A stretch of 64,000 bases of DNA from Rhabdornis inornatus. Its lineage: Eukaryota > Chordata > Aves > Passeriformes > Rhabdornithidae. The stretch is taken from positions 4,173,817 to 4,237,816 of the forward strand of contig VWZS01006721.1 of assembly GCA_013397075.1 (NCBI GenBank), read 5' to 3'. Position numbers and translations under genes: made by a program. The notes beneath the pieces are model-generated. The model made no database searches. It had not been told where the DNA came from and saw only the letters and a program-made list of their open reading frames with translations. Positions 32,201-45,300 of this stretch are shown here, one piece after another; position 1 is the first letter of the stretch; the number at the start of each line of letters is the position of its first letter.

Positions 32201-34762
32201 TACTTGTCTCCTCCTTCCCAGGTGTTTTGTAACATTACATAATTAATGTATAAAGTTTACATTGACTATAGTGCTTTTGTTTTACAATGCCAACCTCAGT
32301 CACTACTGCGACACTTAGCACATTAACGTAAAAACCAGGGGCTTGGCTGTTTTAGAGAGAGAGTTCACAGAGTATGAATCTTGGCAATATGCTTAATGTT
32401 TTGATAGTGTGGCTTGTGGCTTCTTGAGATAATTTTTATGATTTGCTCATGTCTGATGGGGCTTCCTTTTGTGTCTAATGCCACTTTTCTGAGTTTCAGT
32501 ACCATATTTACTGTTCTATGACAGTTGCCCTTAAGATATTACAGTATACTCAGTGTTTTGGTTATCTTTTAAAAGTTTTCAAGTTTCTGAGTTGTCTAAT
32601 TAAGACACTTGGTGCAGTGGAATGTTTTCTGGAATATCTAATGAATGTAAAATATATGATCAAACCAACTTCGGCACATATTGGCAGAACAGTTTAAGAA
32701 GCTACTGTTCAGAGAATCTCACATCTCTGCTGGTGGTTGCTGCCACCCACTGTAGTTGTCAGTCTTAATCAGCACCCAAAATCTGCCTTGTTGCTAAGTC
32801 AAACGCATCTTCCTTGCCAAATTTAAACTCAGCCATCAGTTTTGCAATGAGTTGAAGCAGGTACTTTTACTCCATCTCCATCCCAGCAGCTCCTGTGTAG
32901 GTTGTTTTCCTCTGGGTGTGACTTTGATGGAGAGAGGGCAGTAATTTATAAACACCATATTATACATCTGACATAAATGTTGCCTTCTGTCCAAAGCACA
33001 TACTTTGGTATCTCATTGGGAAATAAAATACTGGAAAGGGAAGTCTGTGGCCTGGTTTACACTATCTTCCAATTCTTTTTCTAAACAGATATTTTTGGCG
33101 ATTTTTGACAGATAACATCAATGTCACATTGTTTTCCATACCTGCTTGTAGCTATGGATGGAGCTTCTTGAAGATAACATGTTCTTTGTCTTTTACTGCT
33201 TCTGCTCTGTTTTTGTTTCCTCCCTTTGTTGTTCTTTTCCATCCGTGTGTTTGCTCATCTTTCAGGATAAAAATAGAGAGAAAATATCCAGGCCCTCAGA
33301 AGCTATGTAGCCATCACAGGCCAAGGCCAAATCAAAAGTTCCTGTAAATCATTCATGCTAGGCTTGTCCTTTGTGGGAAAGGAGCAGCACGAGGGGAAAA
33401 ATAATCTACAGGGATGGAAAATCAGTGTTATTAAACAGACTGTGGTTTTAATACAGCCCAGACCTTTGAATAAACCTCCTGTTGTTGCCTCTTTAAATGA
33501 GAGGACTGGGCAGGTGAAGGTTATTGGCTCAATGGGTAGGTCAGAGAGGGGCTTTGTCTCTCAGTAGATCTGGTTGTTACAGCTTCCCTGGGTCCTTGTC
33601 AGCTTTTGTATGTGCACCTGGCTGGTTGGGACTGCATGTCCTTGAAGAGGAAAAACAATGCTTTGTTTAATTTGGCAGGGAAAATTGAGTATCCAGGATG
33701 AAACTGAGCAGGGCTTTGTACCAGAGCTGGGGCTTTGAAGGACATTGTAGTGTGTGTGGTGTCCAGGAATAGGTTCTCAGCCACTTTGTTGCTGGAAGAT
33801 GGTTTTTAGCTTTGAAATGTGTCCATTTCCTCCATTAGGCTGGTGCATGAGGGCTTAGAAAAAATGAATGAATGAACGTTGAGGTGTATTAAGTTTGTCA
33901 TACATCAAGTGTTTAAGCCTTAAGAAAAATCAGATTGTAATGTATCAAATCTCAAAAACTGGGATGTTTTCCCAAGCAGAGAGAGCATTGTATTTTTGTT
34001 TGGTTGGTTTAATCTGTGATTTTGGCAGTCATTAGAGTTGCTTGCTTTGAAAAAATGTTAATAATATTTGAATGTAGGTGTGTTGGAACAAAAAAAAAGG
34101 AAACTTGTAGCAGTTTTGCATGAAAATATAATTGCTTAGAATGTGCTTCTTCAAAAGAAATCCTGCTGTCTGGCAAACAGGTGGAGGGAGCATGCTGCTG
34201 GGTCATGGACGACCTGACACAAACTTGTCAAAATATCATTTTGACAGTCGGTTCCATTTCTTTGAAACCTGCTGTGGGGCTGAGCTTGCAGTTTATGTGG
34301 ATTAACAGACTGTGAGTGCTGCATAATGTCAGCCTTTGGAACACATCAGTGCTCTGAGAGCAAAGCGGTGTAACTTGTCCATTCCTTTTTCCTCTTAAAA
34401 TCCCAGATTGTAAGCTCTCTCTGTTGGAGAGGCCTGAACTGACTGACAAACTCAGAGCCAAAAGACTATTTCTCCAAAGCTTTTGTCTGTTCAACTCCTC
34501 AGCCTGCAAGCTTTTCAGGAACAAAGCTGACTTTGTCCAGTCTGCTCTCGAACACTTGCTCTGTGGTAATATTACTGTTCCTTTATTGTGCTTCATTTTA
34601 TGCTTTCAGTAATTTCAAAATGCGGAGTTTCAAATTTCTGTTGTGCCTCTTCCTAGCTATTCCCTTGTTCCAGGGTATTCAGCATATTTGCTAAAAGAAA
34701 TTAAACTACCTGGAATTATTGCCATTTTTTTGTTATTATTATTTTTAAAACATTTTTAGAAG
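26260..34762 (+). other. ARHGAP10: ARHGAP10 intron 1, first part
   Basis: About 8.5 kb from the GTGAGT donor onward. The CpG island fades by about 26660, after which the sequence is AT-rich. I recognise no transposon, RNA gene or exon. A strong acceptor-like site at about 31160-31185 is not followed by the expected BAR-domain sequence. Confidence 0.7.
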
Positions 34763-35108
34763 TGTCACGGCTTAACCCTAGCTAACAACTGAAAATCACA
34801 TAGTCACTTGCTCACTCTCCCAGCCAGTGGGATTGGGGAGAAAATTAGAAGGGCAAAAGCTAGAAAATTCCTGGGTTGAGATCAAGACAGTTCAACAGGG
34901 GAATCAAGAGCCACATGCATAAATGAAGCAAAAGAAGGAATTGTTCACTGCTTCCCATGGCCAGGCAGGTGTTCAGTCATTTCCAGGAGAGCAGGGTCCG
35001 ATCATATGTAAGGGTTACTTGGAAAGACAAATGCTCTTACTCCAAATATTCCCATACTCCAAATATTGCCCCTCTTTCTCTGTGGAGCATGACACCATAG
35101 GTATAAAA
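34763..35108 (+). mobile_element. Avian endogenous-retrovirus LTR relic, left part
   Basis: Noncoding LTR sequence beginning TGTCACGGCTTAACCCTAGC, with typical internal stretches CCAGTGGGATTGGGGAG, TGGGTTGAGATCAAGACAG and GAGCATGACACCATAGG. From memory of the family, this matches an LTR common in bird genomes (TGTCATGGTTTAACCC type). It is diverged and carries no gene. It stops where a CR1 begins and appears to continue at 36304. The exact family name is uncertain. Confidence 0.75.
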
Positions 35109-36303
35109 ATTCCTGCTTATCAAACCTGATTTCCTTTTATGACAAGGTAGCACACCTAGCTGATCAAGGGAAGCCAGCTGATGTAAACATTTTGGATTTC
35201 AGTAAAGCTTTGGATACTCTCTCCCAGGCTTTTGCACAGGCTGTATAAACAGACCATGCAATGAGTGAGCAGCTGGCTCATGGGCTGGGCACAAAGGGTT
35301 GTAGGGAAGGGGTGGCCTGGAGACCTGTCACTAGTGGGGTTCCATAGGGCTCCATCTTAAGCCCTGTGCTCTTCAACATCTTCATTAACAACTTGGGTGC
35401 AGGACTACAAGGGATGCTAAACAAGTTTGCAGATCACACAAAACAGGGAGGAGCTGTTGACTCCCTGAAGACAGGGAGTCCCTGCAGAGAGACCTTGACA
35501 GATCAGAGGGCTGGGCAATCAGCAACCGTGTGAAGTTCAGCCAGGGAAAGTGCCAGGTTCTGCACCTGGGATGGAACAACCCATGGACAGACTGGGGAAT
35601 GAGAGACTGGGCAATGAGAGGCTGGAGAGCAGCGCTGTGCAAAGGGACCTGGGGGTCCTGCTCCATGGAAAGGTGAATGTGAGCCAGCAGTGCCCTGGCA
35701 GCCAGGAGGGCAGTCGTGTCCTGGGGGCATCGGGGACAGCATGGCCAGCTGGGCAAGGGAGGGATTGTCCCCTCTGCTCTGCACTGGGGCAGCCTCACCT
35801 TCAGTGCTGGGGGCAGTTTGGGGTGCCACAATATAAAAAAGACATGAAGCCATTAGAGGGGGGTCAAAAGGAGGGCACAAAAGATGATGGTCTTGAAGGG
35901 AAGCCATATGAGGAGTGGCTGAGGTCACTTGGTCTGCTCAGCCTGGAGAAGAGACTGAGCAGAGACCTCATTGCAGTTATGACTTCCTCATGAGTGGAAG
36001 AGGAGGGGCAGACACTGATCTCTTCTGTGTGGTGCTGAGTGACAGGATGTGAGGGAGTGGCCTGAAATTGTGTCAGTGGAGGTTTAGCTTGGCTATCAGG
36101 AAAAAGTTCTTTCCCCAGAGGATGTTTGAGCACTGGAACAGGTTCCCCAGGGCAGTGGTCACAGCACCAACTGATAGAGTTCAGGTGGTGTTTGGACAAT
36201 ACTCTTGGGCACATGGTGTGACTCTTGGGGATGGTGCTGTCCAGGGCCAGGAGTTGGACTCAATGGTCTTTGTGGGTCCATTCCAACTCAGCACATTCTG
36301 TGT
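35109..36303 (+). mobile_element. CR1 LINE, 5'-truncated, about 1.2 kb
   Basis: Contains the decayed C-terminal half of the CR1 reverse transcriptase and the 3' UTR. Recognisable remnants are FYDKVAHLADQGKPADV, LDFSKALDTL, WRPVTSGVP, GSILSPVLFNIFINNL and, at the catalytic position, FADHT instead of the usual FADDT. The 3' part has CTCAATGGTCTTTGTGGGTC and a CCAACTCAGCACATTCTGTG tail. Several stop codons and frame changes make it inactive. It seems to sit inside the LTR relic that flanks it on both sides. Confidence 0.93.
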
Positions 36304-36390
36304 AATATCCCTTCAGTCAGTTGGGTCTCATCCTAACCTCCCATGCACTCTCAGTATGGGGGGCATGGCAGTGTGAGCTCAGAAAGCAGC
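36304..36390 (+). mobile_element. Probable right part of the split LTR relic
   Basis: Directly after the CR1 tail comes TAATATCCCTTCAGTCAGTT, then GGGGCATGGCAGTGTGAG. These match, from memory, the part of the same avian LTR that follows the CATGAC..CATAGGTAT stretch where the left part ends. The right boundary is unclear; the similarity fades by about 36400. Confidence 0.55.
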
Positions 36391-39300
36391 TGTTCTGCCC
36401 TTACTATGCCGACTATTCCAGTGGAAATTTCAGTCAGCAGTTTGGCTTTTCTAGGGTTTATAGCATTTCATCATTCACTTTTTTTTTACAGAAAGCATGC
36501 AGATATGAAGGAAAACAGGTATGCCAACTTTGCTATAACATTTCATGAATGTACTGAAGTCCACTTCAGGTTGGTAAAGTTATTGCAAAGCTTGCTTCAT
36601 TGAGGAGGGATTTTTTCTCCTCTTATACATGTTTTTTTATTGTTCTTGAAATTAAAGTGTTTAGAAGGAAGCTGGCTTTAATACCTTCTTGCAAATTAGC
36701 TTGGCATAATTACCATTGATGCATTTAAAAATGGAATTGGGAGCTAAGATGTCAGGCAGGAAAAGTAGCAATTTTTTTTTGGATGGAGGTAGCAACTGGA
36801 CCACGTGGGCAATTATCTGATAGGGCCTCCTCCACTACTTCTCTCTGGTACAGAGAAAGCTTTCTTTCAGTGGAACTAAACTGTGTTTGTAAGCAACATG
36901 TAACCAAAACAAGTAATCAAAGCCCCTCCTGAAACAAAAGCTTCTGATACCACAAAAATGTCAAATATCTCCCAAATGATTCTATCAACGTTTATTTCAA
37001 TTTCAATCCTTTTATAAATAAAGCTTTCTGTATGTGCTCTCTGTTCCCGTAGTGATAGCTATGGTTTGCTTGCTTTTAGGATCTTGAAGACTTGTAAGAG
37101 ATGAAAGGGATTGTATGCTTTTGATGTGTCAGGTTTGATAGCAAAACCTTGTTAAGAGAATTTATCTTTAAAGAGTGTTATCTTTTGAATAAAGATGCTG
37201 TTTTTAATTTTCCTTTTTTTTTTTTCCTGAAACCCTTTCTTCCAGTTTCTGTTTTAACTATAGAATATTTCCATGTTTGTTAGTGGTCTGGAGGTGATCT
37301 CACATATCATGAGGACATTATTGAATAGCCTTATTGGAACATTGCTTCCTAGACACTATTATTAGTGTAGTAGCCAAGAGAGATATGAGCAGCTGCTGAG
37401 TTTTGTTCTGAGTGCCTGGATGGGTGTGTTGGGATGGCATTCCCAGTGACAAGCAGAGGCACTGGGGGATGCCAGGAAGGAATTTTGATTGGAAAATAGT
37501 TGACATGAGCTCAGTGGTTGGTGATTCTGCCTCTTCTCTCTCTGTCTCCTCTCTGACAGGTCTGAGCAGTGTAACTTTTCAGATGATTCCTGCCATAGTC
37601 AGCAGAAATTGCTGCCTTTTTTACCTCATTTGATGTTTTTAGCTGCCTTTCTGGTGAACGTTTTTAGAGCAGACTCAGGTGAATGTTCGAGTTTGAGTAT
37701 TAGGGATGAGCAGCAAAGGTCTAATAGACATGGGTTTTAGCATATGCTACCATGGAGACATGCTCATGGTTCCTAAGAGATTTTAGAATAGGGCTGTAGG
37801 ACAGAACAACAGCTGAATCAAGTCCTCTTTGCAGTGTTGCCAATGTCAGTTGAATTTTTAGTCACAGCAGAGCAATTAGAAGGGGGAAAGACATATATTT
37901 TGTGGCTCTGTAAAAAGTGGATAAATTAGATTGATGTCAGTATTTAGTAATGTCAGAGGAAGAGAGCCTGTCAGCTCCTGTCTGGGGAGGGTTGTGATGG
38001 GGTTTCTTTCTTGCTTGCTTTCTTTAAAACACTTGCTTAGCTTCCAGAGAGGCACCATTAGACTGCTCTCTAGTGCAGTTTGCCTCAGCCTTTTCAGGTG
38101 ATGGATTCTCTAACCTTTTCCGGAGGAAAAAAAAACCAAAACCCATACTGTTTGGTATAGCATTATAATATTGAATGGTAGCATTCCTTTATTGAGCATT
38201 ATTGAGTGAATTTGTTAATTTGTTTTCCTTTTCCCTTGTGTTTTTTGTTTGCTTAAACCTGTTGGATTTGATTTTTGGCAGTCACTTTTCTCTCTGCCTT
38301 TTGATACTTCGTGGACTTCTCGTGGTTTTTGGATCAAAGCCCGTGGGAATGTTTTAGTGGTATGTGCAGTATAGGGAGCTGAGAATTCCTTGGTGTAGTA
38401 AACAGTTCCATTAATGTTTGTTTTCTTAAGTTACAAAGATGTTTGTCTGTGAGCTGGTTTAATGTTTGTTGTCATTTCAAGAAGATACATAGTTACAGCT
38501 GTAAGTGGGTAATGAATGTGAATAGAGGGAATTAAGAGTTGTTGTTTTGTGTCCCAGCAAAATGAAGCACGTCTGCTCGGCAATGACTAATTCTCCTGCA
38601 TACTCTTAGTGATACAAGATACTTAGGAATTCAAGTCAAAGGGAAATTCCTTGCTTTGCCCTATACTGCAGTGAACAGCTTGGTGTGGTTGGGATTCTTG
38701 ATAGCATGAAGCTCCTTATGCTTCACGTTTATTAGTGGTCTGGAGGTGATTGGGGTTGCCACTAGAAAAACCCAGTACAAGGATTTATGTCACGAAGGAA
38801 ATGTCATCAGGAGAATTAAAGGTGAGTTTGTTTACTTATGCTCAGCCAAGTCACAACCCATTTTAAGGTCTTGCTAATGGTTTCTTGTGTTCTATTTGTA
38901 GCACTGTGGGTTTTTTGTCAGTATGTACACTTTAAAACACATTAATACAAGATTATTCTTTAAAATAAATGCACAAAGCTCTTAACCTATAAAGCAGTTA
39001 AAAATCTGAAGTGCGTAAAGCATTTTAAATGGGAACCTTTCAACATCCTCTGCAGTAGTTAGGGCTGTGGTTTCTGTTTACACATGGTCAAGTGAGAGGC
39101 CAAGTGATTAGATAGGATTGCACATCAAGCCCTCTCTGGAGATGGAGTTAGTTATTAGGAGGCCCTGACATTTAACCTTTTTACCCATGTAGTGGCATAT
39201 TTTGTTTTGTAAGACAGCTTGGAGACATTGGGGTTGTGCTGTGAATTGTGAGAGTTTCAGACTGCCCTAATTAAATTCCCTAACTAGTGATCAGAACTGT

Positions 39301-42300
39301 TTTGGTGTAGGTTCTTGCAGATTTGAGGACAGTCTGTTGGATTTTAAATGCTCGGTTTTGTCTTGCAGTCATGTTAAATGTTCCAGCGAGGTGGTGAAAC
39401 CATCTGTTTGATTCTTTGTACTTTCTGGAATATGAAGGACGTGGGACTATTCTTACCTTGGTACTCTGGTAGAATTGGGGATGTTTTGGCTTGTGCTGGT
39501 TGGAAACGTACCCCAACTCCAGCAATTGGTTCCAGAACGACATCCAGTCAGGCAACAATCTCCACACACTGCACTAGTCACAGTACAGTGGCTTTGGCTT
39601 GTCCAAACCTCACCTTGTACCCAGCAGCCCACTGAGGCTGAAGGTGCAGGTGGCTGTGCCACCGTGTGCCCATGCAGGCAGTGTCCCCTGGCTCAGTGCT
39701 GCCTCTCTGCTGCTCCTTGCATCAGTCTGCCTCACATGGAGCCAGAGCCAGCTGCACCCTTTGAAGCTCACTGCCAGTTTTGACTCTGTTTTCTCCTTTT
39801 CCTATCAGTGAGCTTACACAACTTAATCTCTGCCCTTACAGATGGTTACTACTGACACCAGTCCTAAATTTAGCCCTAAATTTTTCCTTCTGAACCCATC
39901 CTTAGTCCTAATTTGGTGATTGTAGCCCTTAGCAGATACAAGCCAAGAAAGGAATTTTTCCCTGCTGATGGTAACATCTCTCATCATCTGGCAAACCTTT
40001 GCTGAACCCAGCAATGAGTATTCCTGCTGGCTGCTACCCAGCCCTAAAAGTAATTGACTGAATTTTTGGATCCTTCTCTTTCTGTCTGTGTACAGTGGTA
40101 ACTAATAACAAAAAAATAAATTATATGAAAGGCTTGCAAGTGAGTCCTAGCTCAAGTCTTGCCCTAACACAAAGCAGGTGGCTCCCACTGAACTGCTAAA
40201 TGAGGCATGAACTAAATCTTACTTGGTTCCATTGTTTTATATTGATTAATTAAGGACAAATGTCTTAAAGTAGCATGAATCTTTGAAAACCAGGTGTGAA
40301 GATTATAGAATGTATGTAAAGCCAGTGTGCCTTTTATTAAAAAAGATGACAAACTGAGAATCAGAAAAGATTTGGGTTTTTTTATGTGCAACAGTCAACA
40401 AACCAGCTTAATTGTAAGTTGCCAATAGTCACAAGGTTTTCAATTTTGAGCTATTTTTGTATTAGCAATTTTACTTGCCTTATAAAGCATTTTGTAAATA
40501 TCTGTTACTAATAAGGACAAGAGGATGGTTGTGCTTTGAGTTGACATCAGACCAAGAATACAAGAAGACTGTTTAGGCAGAGGTTCCCATTTGCAGATGT
40601 CTGCTATGGGATTGAGACATATCAGGGGAAGATCCTCCTCCTCCTTCCCACACCCATACATGACAAAGGAAACATGAGTGTTTTTCCTTTCCCTTTGTAT
40701 CCATATAGATGATTGTATGTGAACAATTTATCTCATCTGTCTTGATGGCACTTTAAATAAAGTTTTAAATACAGAAGGATTAGTTAATGATTTTATATAT
40801 CTTCTACTGAGAGAAATTAATTTTTGTGGGGAAACTCTCTTCATTTACCACGTTGTAATTAGGAAATCACCATCATCCTCTGCCCTCAGTTCTATATAAT
40901 CTGTGCAACTGTGAGCACTGTTCAGAACTAACTGTACTGCCTCTGGGAATCCTGGTCTTTGGTATGTTTTACTTTGTTTTGGTTTAAGTTGCTGCGATGT
41001 AGAAATAGGGAGGATCAGCTTGTGATACTCATATTTATTTTTTTTAAGTGCCTGTTACTGCTAACTCTACACTAAATAAATTTGGGATAAATCATGTGTT
41101 TTGGAAGAGTGGGCTGGGCTGGAGAAAAGCCGTAATGTTTTGCTGAGGGTTTTGGCCACAGGAACAGAGAGGTCTTTTCAAAGGAGTGAATCTGATCTTA
41201 TTTCTATTTTTCTTTTAAGGTTTCTTTCTCATCAGACTCTGTCTCTTCACATCCTAGGGCATCTCTTCTATCTCTTGCATCACCCCACAATTACACAGCA
41301 CTTTGGTGAGCATTCTTGTGGTCAGTAACGTATGTCAGTACAAGTTGCACTTCCAGCTTTAAATGTCCCTCTAAAGAAGATCAAAAAATAAACAAATACT
41401 TGACAGCACTGAGGGCCCATGGTCACCTGGGTGCATGTTTGTATTCAGAGCCTTGCACACACCAGGTGCAAAGCTGGGATGGTAGAATATAGAAAGTCCT
41501 GCTGGAGCTTCCAGAGTAAAAGCTCATGATGCTTTGCATCACTGGGGCTGGGGTTTGATGTTATCTCTTGCTGCCAGTGCAATCTCCCTGGTTAATACAA
41601 CTTTTGTAAGGGCCAGGGCCTGTCTGTGAGAGACTTTGTCCTGTGCTGGAGCTTTTGGTGCAGAGTCTCAGGCAGTGCAACTCCCTCCTGTTGGCTCTCC
41701 TATGACCATGCAGAGCATTTGCTTTCCCTGCCTGCTCTGCCTCTACCTGTGGAAGATATAACTGTAATTTCTATTTAAACAAGTATTTATATAATTTTTG
41801 TACACAGAAACAAAAGAGTTGAGGTATAAATTACTGCAGAACTTTTGTTGTAGGGTCTCTGAGGAAAGTGGATATTGTATTTTCTTTCTTGCTTTCTACT
41901 ATACTGGACACTTGATTAATCAGATGTGCCAACAAGCTTCCCCTTGGGTAATTTTCTTTGTCTTCTTAAGTTAGAAATTTCTGCTTGAAACACTGCCTGA
42001 ATATTTAATTGCTTTGGATGGGTATTTGTACAGGAAAATTATGATAATATGAGTCATGCTTCTGTTGTGTTCCCATGAACTCCAGATACTTGTATGTGTG
42101 CTTGTGTGTTCCATCCTGGTATCTGTGTACCCTTCACCCATGACAGGAAATGAAGGGAAGAGATACCCACTAACTAGAAAAACTTGTAATTCAGTCCTTA
42201 CACCTTCTTTAATATGCTGTCCCTTCCTAGACAGGGTTGTTATTTGAATTGCAGGATTTGAAGTTGAGGGCAGAATAGCCTGAAGCACTCTGTCATACTA

Positions 42301-45300
42301 ACACAGAAGCTTTCATAATTGGTACAATTAATACCAGTATAATTTCTGTTGCAGTCATCATGTGGGAAGAAAACCTCATTCATTTGACTGTAAACATTGA
42401 GGGCAGTATTTCTTACACATTGTGGGTCACTAAATTCCTCACAGTACTCACAGAGGCTTGCTAGACTGAGATTATTTATGTGAAGTGATTTATTGGGCAA
42501 AACTGTCAGCAGAACTGCAAGTCTCAGTTGAGCTGGGTGAGATTTGTTATATACCACAGCCTCCACTAGGGTTTTGGCAAGTGCACCTTTCCTGAATAAT
42601 GTGAAAGACCTTGTCAAGCTGTCTCAGATAATTAGATTTGACATAGCTAATACCTGAAATACAGGCAGGACAGTCATGTGGCCAAATCATGGCTTGTCAG
42701 CAGTGAATGTGTTTGTATTGGGTTGCCAGTGTTGTTTTTGGGAAGGGAACATTGCAGAAAGAACATCTAGAAAAAAAATGTGTAGATGCTTCATCCTTCT
42801 GTGCTGAAATTAAATGCTATAGTTTTGCTATGCCAAATGGTTATTTATATATTTAATTAAAGCATAAGAACTTTCCTTGTTTGATAAGAAGAGACTGGGA
42901 GATATGCAGACATGGTAAAATACTTCAAACATTTTAATTTTGAGTATCTGATAGTTACAGGATGAGCTTATGTTGTCAGTCCTTCCTAGGGCTGAATGCA
43001 ACATTTAACCATTTATTTCTTTAGTTTAATACTGACCTCATGTCTCCTGTCTCCCTTTTTTCAAATGGATTATAATGTTGGATTAAATGAGGCTGTCATG
43101 CAATGTATTAGGTGCTGCTGTTACTTTATTTAATGACTGGGAAGGGATGCAATTTAGAAAAAGAAAGCAACTAAAACATGAGTGTGCAGAAATGTCCCTC
43201 TGCTTGATTGCTGTAATTGCAGATAACATGACCAAGATCATCTAACTGTTGGAAGAATTCTTTAAGCAACCTGGGATTTCTATGAGTATAATTTCTACAG
43301 AATAAATATGCAATGTGCAAATGCTGGCTTTTAAGAAAAAGCATAAACAATTATTTTCTGTTCCCTTAATGCCTCTGTGTTCTTCAGATCAAAATTTGCT
43401 CATTTATATTAAGAAATGAAAATATATTTAGCTTGCTGATAAATGAAAGAGAACTTCTTTAAAGCACTTGAGAAATTATTCATATCATAGGCAAATTCCT
43501 AAGAGAGAGGTAGGAAAGGTAATGATACATGATGCAACATGAAGTAAAGATTCTTTTCTTTCGTTTCAAAGAACTTTGGATGAGTGTGTTTTGTTGCTTT
43601 ATAGCTTTAAGATTTTCTTAATTTTAATTTCCTAGTATCAGAGGAAGTCTTTCTGGATTACTGTGGCAGACAGGCTAAATGGGTATAGTCAGAAATAGTT
43701 GTGGTTGCTTTCAACCAAATGTGGTCAGTTGCTCAGTTGCCTTCATGAGTCTTTGCTATTTAATTTCTTCTTTAGCTCCAAAAGAAAGTTCACAATTCAA
43801 GGCAAGAAGGAATTGGAACAGTTGGTGGCATTTTTCTGAAATGCACATTACTGCAGGTAGCAGGAATTGCACCAGTTGAGCAAAACAACTTTGCCTATTG
43901 ATGTTTTGCTTGGAGCCACAGAACGGATTATGAAATTCCTGGAGTTGAATGAAACTTCAAATATACAAAATATAAAAAAAATGGGGTGAGCTTGTGGCTT
44001 ATGTTATCTGTAGGTTTTGGAGGGGTTTGTTTTGTGTTTCCAATTTTCTCTAACTGTCAGGCCTTGGACATGGAACTTGAGTGTCTGTGACTGAAATCTC
44101 TTTGAAAGCATGAAGAAAGCCAAAGAAAAGCTAGGTTTGCAGCTGCCTAAAGCAATTTCCAGCTAGCCTGGCTTTGTCACACCCTGTTCTTTATTATACA
44201 GGTCTGCTGGATTGCTTTGGTGCAGTGCTGTGCAGCAGCCAGAGGTTCCTTTGGTCCAGTCCATGGGAGGTTAGAGTTGAGCTTCCCTGAAGAAATGTTA
44301 ATTCTGGTTTATGGAGTCATCAACCCTATTGCCTTTTCAAATAAATAAAAGATAAACTGGAACAGATGTTTGTATCTTGTTCTTATTTGGTCTGGCTGTA
44401 TCACAGCATATTATTTGAACTGTGTCACAGGAGTTGATAGTGTGATGTTATTTATTTTCCACCCAGTGCATTGCTAGCTCTCTTTTTTTTTCCCTTTTGT
44501 TGTCGTTTTGTTTCTCTCTGATTTTTGTGATTTTTTTTTTTAACCAAGGATAAAGCAAACTTATCAGGGAAAGGGAGTTTCCTACTTTACAGAAGTGAAG
44601 ATATGATCCATGAGAGAATTAGTGCTGTAAAAAAACTTAGAATATTATTTATACAGACTTCAACACTTTTTTTTTTCCTGAAGATGCTTGGATATCCCAG
44701 AAGTGTTATAATGCCTTTTGGTTTTCCCAGTTCATACTTAGCTAAACTGTGTGTATGCAGAATGGATGGGGAATCTTATTGCCTGATGCCTGGTGAAATT
44801 TCCCTTCCATCAATCAGCTGAACCATGTCAGTACTGCAAGAGACAAACTGTGACAACTTCTGTCTCTAGTTAGAGACTAACACCTAGAAAATTTTGGAGG
44901 AAGTTCAGGTGTGGCTGTAAGCAAATTAAACTGTCTCCAACTTCCATGAGTCCTAAGCTCCTAAAATAACCCCTTAATTGCTAACTTTTTTAAGTTTTTA
45001 ATAAATATGGACTGATTTATCTCATACTTGCACGGTGTGAATGTGACTTGATGGGCATGTCTTCATAGCATGATGAGGAATTAGGCAGCTAGAGGATTCA
45101 ACATTATCCTAGTTGCTTGTGATCTAGGTCAGATATGAATCTAGTGATCTAGATAATAAACCTCCAGCTTGTTGACAATTAGCTTGCAGTGGACCTTCAC
45201 TATAAATTACAGCATTTGTCTAACATTATATACAAGCGCAAAGTTGCAGCATCATCCTTTTTTGTAGTTGAAGTATTAAGGAGAACTTAAAAAAAAATTA

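Noticed and set aside
34228..34596. 122-codon minus-strand frame in ARHGAP10 intron 1
   Set aside because: No family resemblance, no splice or promoter context; similar to other chance frames.
35550..35993. 147-codon plus-strand frame
   Set aside because: It lies inside a CR1 copy and reads across its degraded reverse transcriptase and 3' region.
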